Shown here piece after piece: positions 52,575-60,599 of a stretch of 64,000 bases of DNA. The notes below the pieces were generated by a model, which made no database searches, had not been told where the DNA came from, and worked only from the letters and a program-made list of their open reading frames with translations. The DNA is from Acidobacteriota bacterium (GTDB taxonomy: Bacteria > Acidobacteriota > Blastocatellia > HR10): assembly GCA_030550025.1 (NCBI GenBank), contig JAUQQC010000013.1:27719-91718 (forward strand), given 5' to 3'. How positions within the stretch are numbered: position 1 is the stretch's first letter; the number at the start of each line of letters is the position of its first letter. The translations under genes were made by a program, and so were the position numbers.

Positions 52575-52679
52575 GCATTTCGGGGGATAGCTTAGCAAAA
52601 TGAGCGCGCTACTGTCAATGGGTTCGCACAGTAATGAACATCCCAGCCATTTCCCCGATCCCCCAGGAGAGGAAGGCCC

Positions 52680-53369
52680 TCACGGGAGGGGCGCGCCCCC
52701 TTCCGGCTCTTCTCCGCTGGAGCGCCAGACGTAAATCTCGCGAGCGGTCTCTTCGTCCAACGCGATCTCCGTTTCCTCGCACTGAAGGACGATGCTCGGC
52801 CACTTTTGCAAGAGCTTGATAGAGACGCCGGGCAGAATGCCCAAGGCCGAGAGCTTCAAAAGGCGAGGATGAGAGCGCGTGCTCACATAGGCGACGCGCG
52901 CCGTCTCTCCCAGTGCCAAGCGATCGCAGGGTACAATGAGGGCGCTCACGTGCTCTTCAGCCTGTCGGCAGCAGGTACCTTCGGGGATCGGACGCCCATG
53001 CGGACATACGCGCGGATGGCCGAGCAACGTACAGATCGCCCGCGTGATCCCCTCCGCGATGAAATGCTCGAATTCGCATGCGGCCGCCTCGGTCTCTTCG
53101 ACGTTCACGCCCAGAATATCGCACATCAACCGCTCGGCCAAACGATGCCGGCGGATGATGGGCGTAGCTACCGACCGTCCTTTCAATGTGAGGCGCAGAT
53201 GTCCCGAGGGCTGCCACGCGATGAGCCCTTCGTGAACGGCGCGTTCCAGCAGTCGATCTGTCACCTCCGTATGGGCGATCTGACAGACGTCCTGCGGGAG
53301 CGCTTCCCCTTGCTCCTCCAACGTCCATAAAGCTTCGAGCAGCTCGCTCAGTTCCCGATCCACCTCCAT
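52680..53369 (-). CDS. DtxR-family metal-dependent regulator with FeoA domain
   Basis: A 229-residue regulator. The N-terminal winged helix (LSELLEALWTLEEQGEALPQ; LRLTLKGRSVATPIIRRHRLAERLM) and dimerisation domain (EAAACEFEHFIAEGITRAIC, with Glu/His/Cys metal ligands) are of the DtxR/MntR/IdeR type. The C-terminal ~80 residues (LALGETARVAYVSTRSHPRLLKLSALGILPGVSIKLLQKW) are a FeoA/SH3-like domain. It probably senses iron (or manganese) and controls the ferrous-iron transporter encoded 10 bp upstream. The start after AGGAGG is convincing. Confidence 0.92.
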   Translation of the reverse strand: MEVDRELSELLEALWTLEEQGEALPQDVCQIAHTEVTDRLLERAVHEGLIAWQPSGHLRLTLKGRSVATPIIRRHRLAERLMCDILGVNVEETEAAACEFEHFIAEGITRAICTLLGHPRVCPHGRPIPEGTCCRQAEEHVSALIVPCDRLALGETARVAYVSTRSHPRLLKLSALGILPGVSIKLLQKWPSIVLQCEETEIALDEETAREIYVWRSSGEEPEGGAPLP

Positions 53370-53379
53370 GTTTTCCTCC

Positions 53380-55662
53380 TCACGAGAACGCGCCGAGCGC
53401 CTTCAAGAGCCGCCCGAGTATACCCCCGATGGCGAAGGCGAAGGGAAGGATGAAGCCGACGATGGCGAGCGCACGTCTCCATCCCTGCTCTTTCACAATA
53501 ACGAGGAAATTCGCCAAGCAAGGGATGAAGAGTGTGATCGTGACCAAGGCGACGACGATCTGTGTCGTCGTTAAGGCGCCTTGGCGCGCCAGATCAAACA
53601 GTCCGGCGGCTCCGTAATCCCGCCGCAAGAACCCCATAATGAACACACGTGCGGATTCCGCCGGCAGAGAGAGCCAACCGACGACGAGTGGACGCAGGCC
53701 GTGCTCGATCCATTCGATTCCCGTCCGCGCGCCAAGCCGTAGCTGATCCAAGAGGAAGAGCGCCGACGTCGCCAACAGGAAGAGCGGCACGACCTCTCCC
53801 AAGAACCAGCGCAAGCGCAGCCATGTCTTCAACAGGATGTTTCGCAGGATCGGGACGCGAAGCGGCGGAAGCTCGAAGATGAAATCGCTTCGCTCACCCG
53901 GGATCACCCGCGCCGCGAGATGCCCGACGAGCACAAGCTGCGAAGCGACGACCCCAAACACAGTGAACAGCACCGCAGGGGAATAAGCCGCAGCGATCCC
54001 GAGGATCACACCCAACTGGGCCGAGCAAGGGATGCCAAGCGCCAGAAGGAGCGTCGCAATCAACCGCTCCCGCGGAGAGTTCAAAATGCGCGTGGTCATC
54101 GTCGCCATTGTATCGCATCCAAGGCCGAGCACCATCGGCAGGATGGCCTTCCCGTTAAGCCCCATCAACCGCAGCAAGCGATCCGACAGAATTGCCAGAC
54201 GCGGCAGATACCCGCTGTCCTCCAATACCCCGAAGGCGAGGAAGAACGTCCCTACGACGGGCAGAATAATGGCGAGGGCATAGGTGAGCCCCATAGAGAT
54301 GAGCCCGTAAGGCCCCACGAGCACTTCATGAAGGAAGCCGGAGGGGATCATGGATCGAAGCCACGGGACGAGGTAGGCGCCAAAGAGGACATCCTCCAAC
54401 GCGCCGACGAGCGTTTGCGCTCCCGTGTACCCGACCAGCTCATAAACGAGGATGAGGATCACCCCGAGAATCGGAATGCCGGACATCGGTTGGCGCGTCC
54501 ATCGCCCCAGCTGGTGAAGAAAGCGCGCGCTATGCCGCATGAGCACGAAGGTGGGGACAAGAAGCGGGGCCAGGAGCACGAGCACGCGAACAGCTTCAAC
54601 GAGCACCCCGCACTCAAGCGTGTCCGGATGACCGAAGAGGAGGCGGTGCACGAGATCCAGCCGATTCGCGTGGAAGAGCGCCCATGTGGGTTCGGCCACA
54701 TACCGTAAGAGGAGATCGCGGAGCCACACGGTGGGAGTCGGCCATGAGAAGCGCCTGCCGAGCTCATCCCACACCAGGAGGCCCACGCCGCAAAAGAGCA
54801 GTCCCATCCACATGCGAAAGGCCAAAGGTGTCAGCTCGCGCCGCGGTCGTGCTCTCCCCCTCTTTCGGAGCGTGAGGACTGCCTGCTCCAAGAACTGCGC
54901 GCGAGCGTGTTCGAGCGCCCGACAAAGCGAGCGCGAAGCCGAACATCCATGGCATCCCCTCGGCGCAGATGAAAGCTCTAAGAGAGGCCGTACAGGAGAG
55001 AGACGCGAGCGCCCTAAAAGTTGCTCCACCTGACGCTGAAAGCGCGTATCTCCGACTTCCATCCACTCGACGATCAAGCCCAGGGGAAGATCGGCCTCCT
55101 CCGGCGATGTCCCAAGGACTTCGCGCTGCTGTTCGCGCAAGGGATTCTTCGGAACGGTCGCTCGCGGGATCGCGCGCAGAAGTTGACGGAGGCCATAACC
55201 GTAAGTCGCGATGGTTTCGACGACGGGGATGCCGAAGAGCTCGGCCAGGGCGTCCGCATTGATCTCGATCCCACGCTCGCGCATTTCATCCACCATATTC
55301 AGGACAAGCACCATCGGTCGCCGAAGCTCGACAAGTTGAAGCGTCAACCGAAGCGTGCGGCGAAGGTTCTTCGCATCGGCGACTTGCACGATGACATCTG
55401 GCTTCTCTCGGAGCAACACTTCGCACGCCACGCGCTCATCCTCAGATTGGGGGGTGAGGCCGGTGACCCCCGGTGTATCTATGACCTCATATTCGATCCC
55501 TTCCAAGACCAAGCGACCACGCGAGATCTCGACCGTCGTTCCCGGATAGTTCGAGACCAAAGCGTAGCGGCCCGTGAGATGGCGAAAAAGCGCCGATTTC
55601 CCTACGTTCGGGTTCCCGACGAGGATGACTTTCTTTCGCTTCGGCGCCGGTGACATAAGCAT
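53380..55662 (-). CDS. feoB: Ferrous iron transporter FeoB
   Basis: A 760-residue protein. A G-protein domain carries G1 GNPNVGKS (16-23), G2 PGTTVE, G3 DTPGV and G4 NMVD. A short insertion domain follows, then a long membrane part with the two paired Gate regions (LAIILPVVGTFFLAFGVLEDSGYLPR near 460; GLGCDTMATMTTRILNSPRERL near 518), which is the usual FeoB layout. It imports Fe2+ across the inner membrane. FeoA is not a separate gene; a FeoA-like domain is attached to the DtxR regulator 10 bp downstream. Confidence 0.95.
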   Translation of the reverse strand: MLMSPAPKRKKVILVGNPNVGKSALFRHLTGRYALVSNYPGTTVEISRGRLVLEGIEYEVIDTPGVTGLTPQSEDERVACEVLLREKPDVIVQVADAKNLRRTLRLTLQLVELRRPMVLVLNMVDEMRERGIEINADALAELFGIPVVETIATYGYGLRQLLRAIPRATVPKNPLREQQREVLGTSPEEADLPLGLIVEWMEVGDTRFQRQVEQLLGRSRLSPVRPLLELSSAPRGCHGCSASRSLCRALEHARAQFLEQAVLTLRKRGRARPRRELTPLAFRMWMGLLFCGVGLLVWDELGRRFSWPTPTVWLRDLLLRYVAEPTWALFHANRLDLVHRLLFGHPDTLECGVLVEAVRVLVLLAPLLVPTFVLMRHSARFLHQLGRWTRQPMSGIPILGVILILVYELVGYTGAQTLVGALEDVLFGAYLVPWLRSMIPSGFLHEVLVGPYGLISMGLTYALAIILPVVGTFFLAFGVLEDSGYLPRLAILSDRLLRLMGLNGKAILPMVLGLGCDTMATMTTRILNSPRERLIATLLLALGIPCSAQLGVILGIAAAYSPAVLFTVFGVVASQLVLVGHLAARVIPGERSDFIFELPPLRVPILRNILLKTWLRLRWFLGEVVPLFLLATSALFLLDQLRLGARTGIEWIEHGLRPLVVGWLSLPAESARVFIMGFLRRDYGAAGLFDLARQGALTTTQIVVALVTITLFIPCLANFLVIVKEQGWRRALAIVGFILPFAFAIGGILGRLLKALGAFS

Positions 55663-55996
55663 GCCCTACAAACAATCGTTCAAGCAACCGCCGTACCGGC
55701 TCGCCTCTTCCGGTCTGGCCGCACCTCGGCAATCGGCGTTATTTCGCGCAAAGAGAGTCGCTTGCCGATCTCCGGGCGATGGAAGGCCCGACCGCCGTAG
55801 CGTCGGGCGAACGTCGGGTCTTTTGACCCACTACGGGGGTATTTTCCCAGGCAGCGCCCCGCCCGAAGTGTCCTCGGGCATGGTTTCCCCCTCTAATCTC
55901 CTGCAAAGAAACCGCATGCCTCCGTGGAACGGATGTCCCTCCGGCCGCTTTCGCATGGCACGGTGATTGCTACCTCGTTTGTGCGAACGGGGGGTT
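55663..55996. other. Divergent region between feoB and hemerythrin gene
   Basis: A 334-bp region. It holds a sigma54 promoter for the hemerythrin gene near its right end (55,956-55,971). Upstream of that are two inverted repeats: GGGTC-TTTT-GACCC (55,816-55,829) and GCCCGA-N7-TCGGGC (55,861-55,879), placed where activator sites for sigma54 promoters usually lie. I see no clear promoter for feoB. Confidence 0.55.
55956..55971 (+). promoter_or_regulatory. Sigma54 (-24/-12) promoter
   Basis: TGGCACGGTGATTGCT matches the sigma54 consensus TGGCACG-N4-TTGCW at every fixed position, with GG and GC exactly 10 bp apart. The start site would be near 55,982, about 15 nt before the hemerythrin ATG. Confidence 0.8.
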
Positions 55997-56422
55997 ATGC
56001 TAGACGTAGGGCGTGAGATTCGCGAAGAGCATGAGAGGCTCGCGTCGCTCCTGCGACGGCTGCAAGAGGACGTGGCGGCCTTTTGCTCCTCGTGGGCTTC
56101 CTTGCGTGAAGAGCTTCGCGTTTTCAAGGACCATCTTCGACGTCACTTCGAGTTGGAGGAAGAGGGAGGATTCATGGAGGAGGTCTTGCGTCGCTGGCCG
56201 CACGCCACCTCGCGAGTGGAAGCGCTTCGTGCGGAGCACGAGCGGCTTCTCCGGGAGGCGGAGGACCTTCTTGAAGCAAGCGGTCGTGCGACGGAAGGTC
56301 AACCGATGGACGCGTGGGCGGCGACCTGCCATCGCTTCCTCTCAGCCATACGGGAGCACGAATGGAGGGAGAATCGGCTGATCCAAGAGGTCTTTTGCCT
56401 TGACGTCGGCGGAGGCGACTAG
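55997..56422 (+). CDS. Hemerythrin-domain protein
   Basis: A 141-residue helical protein. Hemerythrin-like iron ligands are spread in order: EEHERL near residue 9, DHLRRHFELEEEGGFM near 44-60, EHERL near 82 and HEWRENRLIQEV near 124. These His/Glu residues form a di-iron site in a four-helix bundle that binds O2 or NO or senses them. ATG at 55,997 follows a GGGGG ribosome site. Its promoter is of the sigma54 type and the genes downstream encode oxygen-sensitive ferredoxin oxidoreductase, so O2/NO protection or sensing is a reasonable role. Confidence 0.86.
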   Translation: MLDVGREIREEHERLASLLRRLQEDVAAFCSSWASLREELRVFKDHLRRHFELEEEGGFMEEVLRRWPHATSRVEALRAEHERLLREAEDLLEASGRATEGQPMDAWAATCHRFLSAIREHEWRENRLIQEVFCLDVGGGD

Positions 56423-56478
56423 ATGGACGCTTTGGAACCCGCAGGCACAGCGGGCTCCGCACAGCGAGATGGCCGAGC

Positions 56479-56787
56479 ATGTTCGAAGAGTTAAAGCGCA
56501 TGGAGTCCACAGGCATGAAAACTGAACCTGCTGTTCCGGCGCAATCGCGTGCGGCGCGTCGGTCGCATGGCCACGTTTTTCTTCTCGCCGAACGCTGCAA
56601 GGGCTGCCGATTTTGCGTCGAGTTCTGTCCTCGACAAGTCCTGGCGATGTCCGACCGATTCAACAGCAAGGGATATCACATCCCCATCGTCATCGCCGAA
56701 GAACGATGCACCGATTGCAAGATGTGCGAACTGCTCTGCCCGGAGTTTGCCATCTACGTGGTCCGGATTGAAGGGGAGGAACGATGA
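56479..56787 (+). CDS. korD: 2-oxoacid:ferredoxin oxidoreductase, ferredoxin-like (delta) subunit
   Basis: A 102-residue protein with two 4Fe-4S cluster motifs, CKGCRFCVEFCP near residue 41 and CTDCKMCELLCP near 77. It is the small electron-transfer subunit of the 2-oxoacid:ferredoxin oxidoreductase encoded just downstream (4-bp overlap). A non-conserved N-terminal tail of about 30 residues suggests the real start may be a later Met (for example MESTGMK or MKTEPAV). It lies 56 bp after the hemerythrin gene and may share its sigma54 promoter. Confidence 0.87.
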   Translation: MFEELKRMESTGMKTEPAVPAQSRAARRSHGHVFLLAERCKGCRFCVEFCPRQVLAMSDRFNSKGYHIPIVIAEERCTDCKMCELLCPEFAIYVVRIEGEER

Positions 56788-57941
56788 AGCGAGGGCCAGC
56801 GGTCCTGACCGGCGTTCATTTCTTCAACGGAGATGTCGCGTGCGCCGAGGGTGCATTGGCCGCCGGATGCCGATTCTTCGCCGGATACCCGATCACACCG
56901 GCCACGGAGATCGCCGAGCGCATGGCCGAGCGCTTGCCGGAAATCGGGGGGACATTCATCCAAATGGAGGATGAGATCGCTTCCCTGAGTGCCGTGCTCG
57001 GCGCTTCCTGGGCGGGCGTGAAAGCGATGACGGCGACTTCAGGTCCTGGATTCAGCCTCATGATGGAGAATCTGGGCTTCGGCTATATGACCGAGACGCC
57101 GTGCGTCATTGTGAACGTGCAACGCGGGGGACCTTCGACCGGATTGCCGACGCTTGTGGGGCAAGGCGACATGATGCAAGCCCGATGGGGCTCGCACGGG
57201 GATTATGAGACGATCGTCCTCGCACCGAGTTCCGCGCAGGAGATGTTCGACCTGACGATCGCGGCGTTCAATCTCTCGGAGAAGTATCGTCTGCCCGTTT
57301 TGCTCCTGAGCGATGCCGTCATCGGTCACATTACGGAGCGGGTGGTCATTCCTGCTGAGGAGGAGATTCCGATTGTGAATCGGAAGAAGTTCGCGGGCCC
57401 GCGCGAAGCGTATCTCCCGTACCTCCCGGATGAGGATCTGGTGCCGCCGATGGTCGCGGCGGGCGAGGGGTATCGGGTGTATATCACTGGCCTGACGCAT
57501 GACGAGCGGGGATATCCTTCGACGTCGCCGGAAGTGCAGGAGCGACTCGTCCGTCGGCTCGTGGAGAAGATTCGGCGGAATGCGCGCGACATCATCCGGA
57601 TGGAGGAGCGCGGGGTAGAGGACGCCGAGGTCGTGCTTGTGGCTTACGGGATTTCGGCGCGCGTCGCGTATCGAGCGATGGAACTGGCGCGCGCAGCCGG
57701 GCGTCGGGTGGGATGGCTGCGGTTGATCACCGTCTGGCCGTTTCCGGAGGAGCGCATTCGCGATCTGGCCACCCGGGTGCGCGCCTTCATCGTCCCGGAG
57801 CTCAATCTCGGACAAATCGTCCGAGAAGTCGAACGATGTGCCGCCGGGCGCGCGCGCACGATCCCGGTCCTGCGGCCTGGAGGCGCCGTCCACGATCCCC
57901 GCGAGATCCTCGCGATCATTGAGGAGACCTTCCATGACTGA
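56784..57941 (+). CDS. korA: 2-oxoacid:ferredoxin oxidoreductase, alpha subunit
   Basis: A 385-residue subunit with NGDVACAEGALAAGCRFFAGYPITPATEIAERMA near residue 12 and FIQMEDEIASLSAVLGASWAGVKAMTATSGPGFSLMMENLG near 57. QRGGPSTGLPTLVGQGDMMQARWGSHGD follows. This is the KorA/VorA subunit that, with the TPP-binding beta subunit, oxidises a 2-oxoacid to acyl-CoA, CO2 and reduced ferredoxin. The stop overlaps the korB start by 8 bp. Kor versus Vor (branched chain) cannot be decided by eye. Confidence 0.92.
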   Translation: MKRGPAVLTGVHFFNGDVACAEGALAAGCRFFAGYPITPATEIAERMAERLPEIGGTFIQMEDEIASLSAVLGASWAGVKAMTATSGPGFSLMMENLGFGYMTETPCVIVNVQRGGPSTGLPTLVGQGDMMQARWGSHGDYETIVLAPSSAQEMFDLTIAAFNLSEKYRLPVLLLSDAVIGHITERVVIPAEEEIPIVNRKKFAGPREAYLPYLPDEDLVPPMVAAGEGYRVYITGLTHDERGYPSTSPEVQERLVRRLVEKIRRNARDIIRMEERGVEDAEVVLVAYGISARVAYRAMELARAAGRRVGWLRLITVWPFPEERIRDLATRVRAFIVPELNLGQIVREVERCAAGRARTIPVLRPGGAVHDPREILAIIEETFHD

Positions 57942-58812
57942 GGCGCAGCATCCCTTGGATCATCTCCTTCGAGCGGATCGGCTGCCGCATATTTGGTGCC
58001 CGGGATGCGGTATCGGAATCGCGATGCGCTGTCTGGTGCTCGCGCTGGAAGAACTGGGACGGCCACTGGATCGCGTGGTCGTCGTCTCGGGCATCGGCTG
58101 CTCGGCGCGCGTGGCCGGATACGTGCGGCTCGATGGATTTCACACGACGCACGGTCGCGCGATCCCCTTCGCGACGGGGTTGAAGCTCGCCAATCCTGAT
58201 CTGACGGTGATCGTCTTCAGCGGCGATGGGGATTTGGCGGCCATCGGCGGGAACCATCTCATCCACGCCGCGCGCCGCAATCTCGACCTGACCGTCATCT
58301 GTGTGAACAACTTCATCTACGGCATGACCGGTGGCCAATTCGGCCCCACGACGCCGCTTGCGGCCCGCAGCACGACGACGCCCTACGGCAATTTCGAGCC
58401 CCCCTTCAACCTTCCGGCTCTTGTGGCCGCCAGCGGCGCCGTCTACGTCGCTCGTTGGACCGTGTTTCACGTCCGGCGTCTGATCGCGGCCTTCCAAGAG
58501 GCGATCGCCAAAAAGGGCTTCAGCTTCGTGGAAGTCCTCTCCCCTTGCCCGACTGGGTATCTGCGCCGGAATAAGCTGGGCGAAGCTCTGGAGATGATGC
58601 GCTACTTCAAGGCGCAGAGCGAGATCCGACATGGAGCTGATCCGGCCGAAGCGGGGATCGAAATGGGGGGCAAACTCATCCTGGGGAAGTTCGTGGACAT
58701 CGAGCGTCCGACCTATCAAGAGCGAATGCGAAAGCAACTGGCGATGTTCTTCATCGAACCGTACGCGGAGAAAGTGCGCGAGGAGATCGAGGCCGAGGAG
58801 GTCGAATCATGA
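57934..58812 (+). CDS. korB: 2-oxoacid:ferredoxin oxidoreductase, beta subunit (TPP-binding)
   Basis: A 292-residue subunit. HIWCPGCGIGIAMRCL near residue 19 gives two cluster-associated cysteines (C22, C25), GIGCSARVAGYV follows, and the TPP/Mg motif is VFSGDGDLAAIGGNHLIHAA with NNFIYGMTGGQFGPTTP. It binds thiamine diphosphate at the active site. The open frame extends upstream within korA but the ATG at 57,934 is the family start. Its stop overlaps the gamma subunit start by 4 bp. Confidence 0.92.
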   Translation: MTEAQHPLDHLLRADRLPHIWCPGCGIGIAMRCLVLALEELGRPLDRVVVVSGIGCSARVAGYVRLDGFHTTHGRAIPFATGLKLANPDLTVIVFSGDGDLAAIGGNHLIHAARRNLDLTVICVNNFIYGMTGGQFGPTTPLAARSTTTPYGNFEPPFNLPALVAASGAVYVARWTVFHVRRLIAAFQEAIAKKGFSFVEVLSPCPTGYLRRNKLGEALEMMRYFKAQSEIRHGADPAEAGIEMGGKLILGKFVDIERPTYQERMRKQLAMFFIEPYAEKVREEIEAEEVES

Positions 58813-59390
58813 GCCGATGGGAGGTGAAGATCGCGGGATTCGGGGGACAAGGGATTATCCTCGCCGGGTATCTCCTCGGCAAAGCGGCGGCCGTCTACGA
58901 TCGGCGCCACGCGACGATGGTGCAATCCTATGGACCGGAAGCACGCGGGAGCGCCTGCGCCAGCCAGGTCATCATCGCCGATGAGCCGATCTACTACCCC
59001 TACGTCACCGAACCGGACGTGCTGATCGCCATGTCCCAAGAGGCGTACATGAAATTCGCTGCCGAGGTGAAACCGGGCGGGCTATTGCTCATCGAGCGGG
59101 ATCTGGTCGCACTCGATACGGGGAGATCCGATTTCGTGCGCTCGGGCGTGCGGCTTCACGCGCTCTCGGCGACGAAGATTGCGGAAGAGTTGGGCCATCG
59201 CATCGTCGCGAACATCGTCATGCTCGGTTTCCTCTGTGCGCTCGCGCCCATCGTCTCCCCCTCGGGGATGAAAGAGGCCTTGCGCTCCTCGCTCCCAAAG
59301 AGCGCCATTGAGTTGAACCTGCTGGCCTTCGAGACCGGATATGAGCGCGGGCTTCAAGTCGGGTATAATCTGGCCGGAAACCCATCGTAG
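58809..59390 (+). CDS. korC: 2-oxoacid:ferredoxin oxidoreductase, gamma subunit
   Basis: A 193-residue subunit: VKIAGFGGQGIILAGYLLGKAA near the start, MVQSYGPEARGSACASQVIIADEPIYYP near 40, and PDVLIAMSQEAYMKFAAEVKPGGLLLIERDLV. It is the gamma domain required for CoA acylation in these enzymes. It completes the four-subunit set korD-A-B-C. The amino acid dehydrogenase gene follows 14 bp later. Confidence 0.92.
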   Translation: MSRWEVKIAGFGGQGIILAGYLLGKAAAVYDRRHATMVQSYGPEARGSACASQVIIADEPIYYPYVTEPDVLIAMSQEAYMKFAAEVKPGGLLLIERDLVALDTGRSDFVRSGVRLHALSATKIAEELGHRIVANIVMLGFLCALAPIVSPSGMKEALRSSLPKSAIELNLLAFETGYERGLQVGYNLAGNPS

Positions 59391-59404
59391 AGGAGGAAGG
59401 GCCT

Positions 59405-60505
59405 ATGACCCCACTGGCGAAAATGGAAGAGTACGGGCACGAGGAGGTTATCTTCTGCCAGAACAAGGACGTCGGGCTGCGAGCGATCATCGCCATTCAC
59501 GATACGACGCTCGGGCCAGCGCTGGGCGGGACTCGGATGTGGCCTTACAAGACGGAGGAAGAAGCCCTGTTGGATGTGCTCCGGCTCTCACGGGCGATGA
59601 CGTACAAGGCGGCGGCGGCCGGTCTGAATCTTGGCGGAGGGAAAGCCGTCATCATCGGCGATCCGAAGAAGGACAAATCCGAAGCGCTCTTTCGAGCTTT
59701 CGGACGCTTCGTCGAGAGCTTGAAGGGACGTTTCATCACCGGCGAAGACGTCGGCATAGACGTCAACGATATCGAGTACATGTACATGGAGACGCGGTAT
59801 GTCTCCGGCTTGTCGCCCGCACACGGTGGTGGGGGGGATCCGGCCCCCGTCACGGCGTTCGGCGTATTGCAGGGCTTACAGGCTTGCGTGCAGGAGAAGC
59901 TCGGTCGGGATTCCCTCAAGGGGTTAAGCGTCGCCGTCCAAGGGCTCGGACATGTCGGCTTCAATCTGGCCGCGCGGCTCATCGAGGAGGGCGTTCATGT
60001 CATCGGCACGGACATTGATCCGGAGAAGGTGGAACGGGCGCGAAGCGAACTGAAGATCGAGATCGTCAACCCGGAGGAGATCTACGACGTGGATGCGGAC
60101 ATCTTCGCCCCCTGCGCGCTCGGCGCCGTCTTGAACGATCACACGATCCCCCGCATGAAATTTAAGATCATCGCCGGCGCGGCGAACAATCAACTCGAAG
60201 AGGATCGGCATGGCGTAGAACTGCATCGTCGGGGCATTCTCTACGCCCCCGATTACGTGATCAACGCGGGCGGGTTGATCAACGTCTACGTCGAGCTAGA
60301 GGGATATGATCGCGAGCGCGCGCTCAGGATGACGCGCGGCATCTATTATAATCTGCGCCGTGTCTTCGACATCTCCCGACGGGAGAACATTCCTACGTTC
60401 CAAGCAGCCGATCGTCTCGTCGAAGAGCGCATCGCGATGGTCCGGCGACTGAAGAGCATGTACACGGGCCAAGTCGTCCATCGCTTCCGATGGGAGATGC
60501 GCTGA
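59405..60505 (+). CDS. Leucine/valine-type amino acid dehydrogenase
   Basis: A 366-residue Glu/Leu/Phe/Val dehydrogenase superfamily member. AIIAIHDTTLGPALGGTRMWPYKTEEEALLDVLRLSRAMTYKAAAAGLNLGGGKAVI holds the catalytic Lys; VAVQGLGHVGFNLAARLIEEG is the NAD fold; AGAANNQL follows. The start and length match leucine dehydrogenases rather than glutamate dehydrogenases (about 410-450). It converts branched-chain amino acids to 2-oxoacids with NAD. Cotranscription with korDABC suggests that the oxidoreductase may oxidise those 2-oxoacids to branched acyl-CoAs. Confidence 0.88.
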   Translation: MTPLAKMEEYGHEEVIFCQNKDVGLRAIIAIHDTTLGPALGGTRMWPYKTEEEALLDVLRLSRAMTYKAAAAGLNLGGGKAVIIGDPKKDKSEALFRAFGRFVESLKGRFITGEDVGIDVNDIEYMYMETRYVSGLSPAHGGGGDPAPVTAFGVLQGLQACVQEKLGRDSLKGLSVAVQGLGHVGFNLAARLIEEGVHVIGTDIDPEKVERARSELKIEIVNPEEIYDVDADIFAPCALGAVLNDHTIPRMKFKIIAGAANNQLEEDRHGVELHRRGILYAPDYVINAGGLINVYVELEGYDRERALRMTRGIYYNLRRVFDISRRENIPTFQAADRLVEERIAMVRRLKSMYTGQVVHRFRWEMR

Positions 60506-60511
60506 TCAACG

Positions 60512-60552
60512 AAAAAAGAGACGCGGGGAGCTTACTTGCTCCCCACGTCTCT
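60512..60552 (-). terminator. Intrinsic terminator for the multiheme cytochrome gene
   Basis: AGAGACG-C-GGGGAGC pairs with GCTCCCC-A-CGTCTCT around a TTACTT loop (60,517-60,552), one mismatch. On the minus strand the hairpin is followed by six T residues (60,517-60,512), so it is a strong Rho-independent terminator for the gene ending at 60,600. On the plus strand it may also stop the amino acid dehydrogenase transcript, though no T run follows. Confidence 0.88.
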
Positions 60553-60599
60553 CGCCTCACGCGACCTGCGAAGTCACGCGAGGGTTCCAAGAGCACTGG

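Noticed and set aside
55816..55829. GGGTC-TTTT-GACCC repeat as a terminator for feoB or the hemerythrin gene
   Set aside because: It is upstream of both genes, arms are short and no T tract follows.
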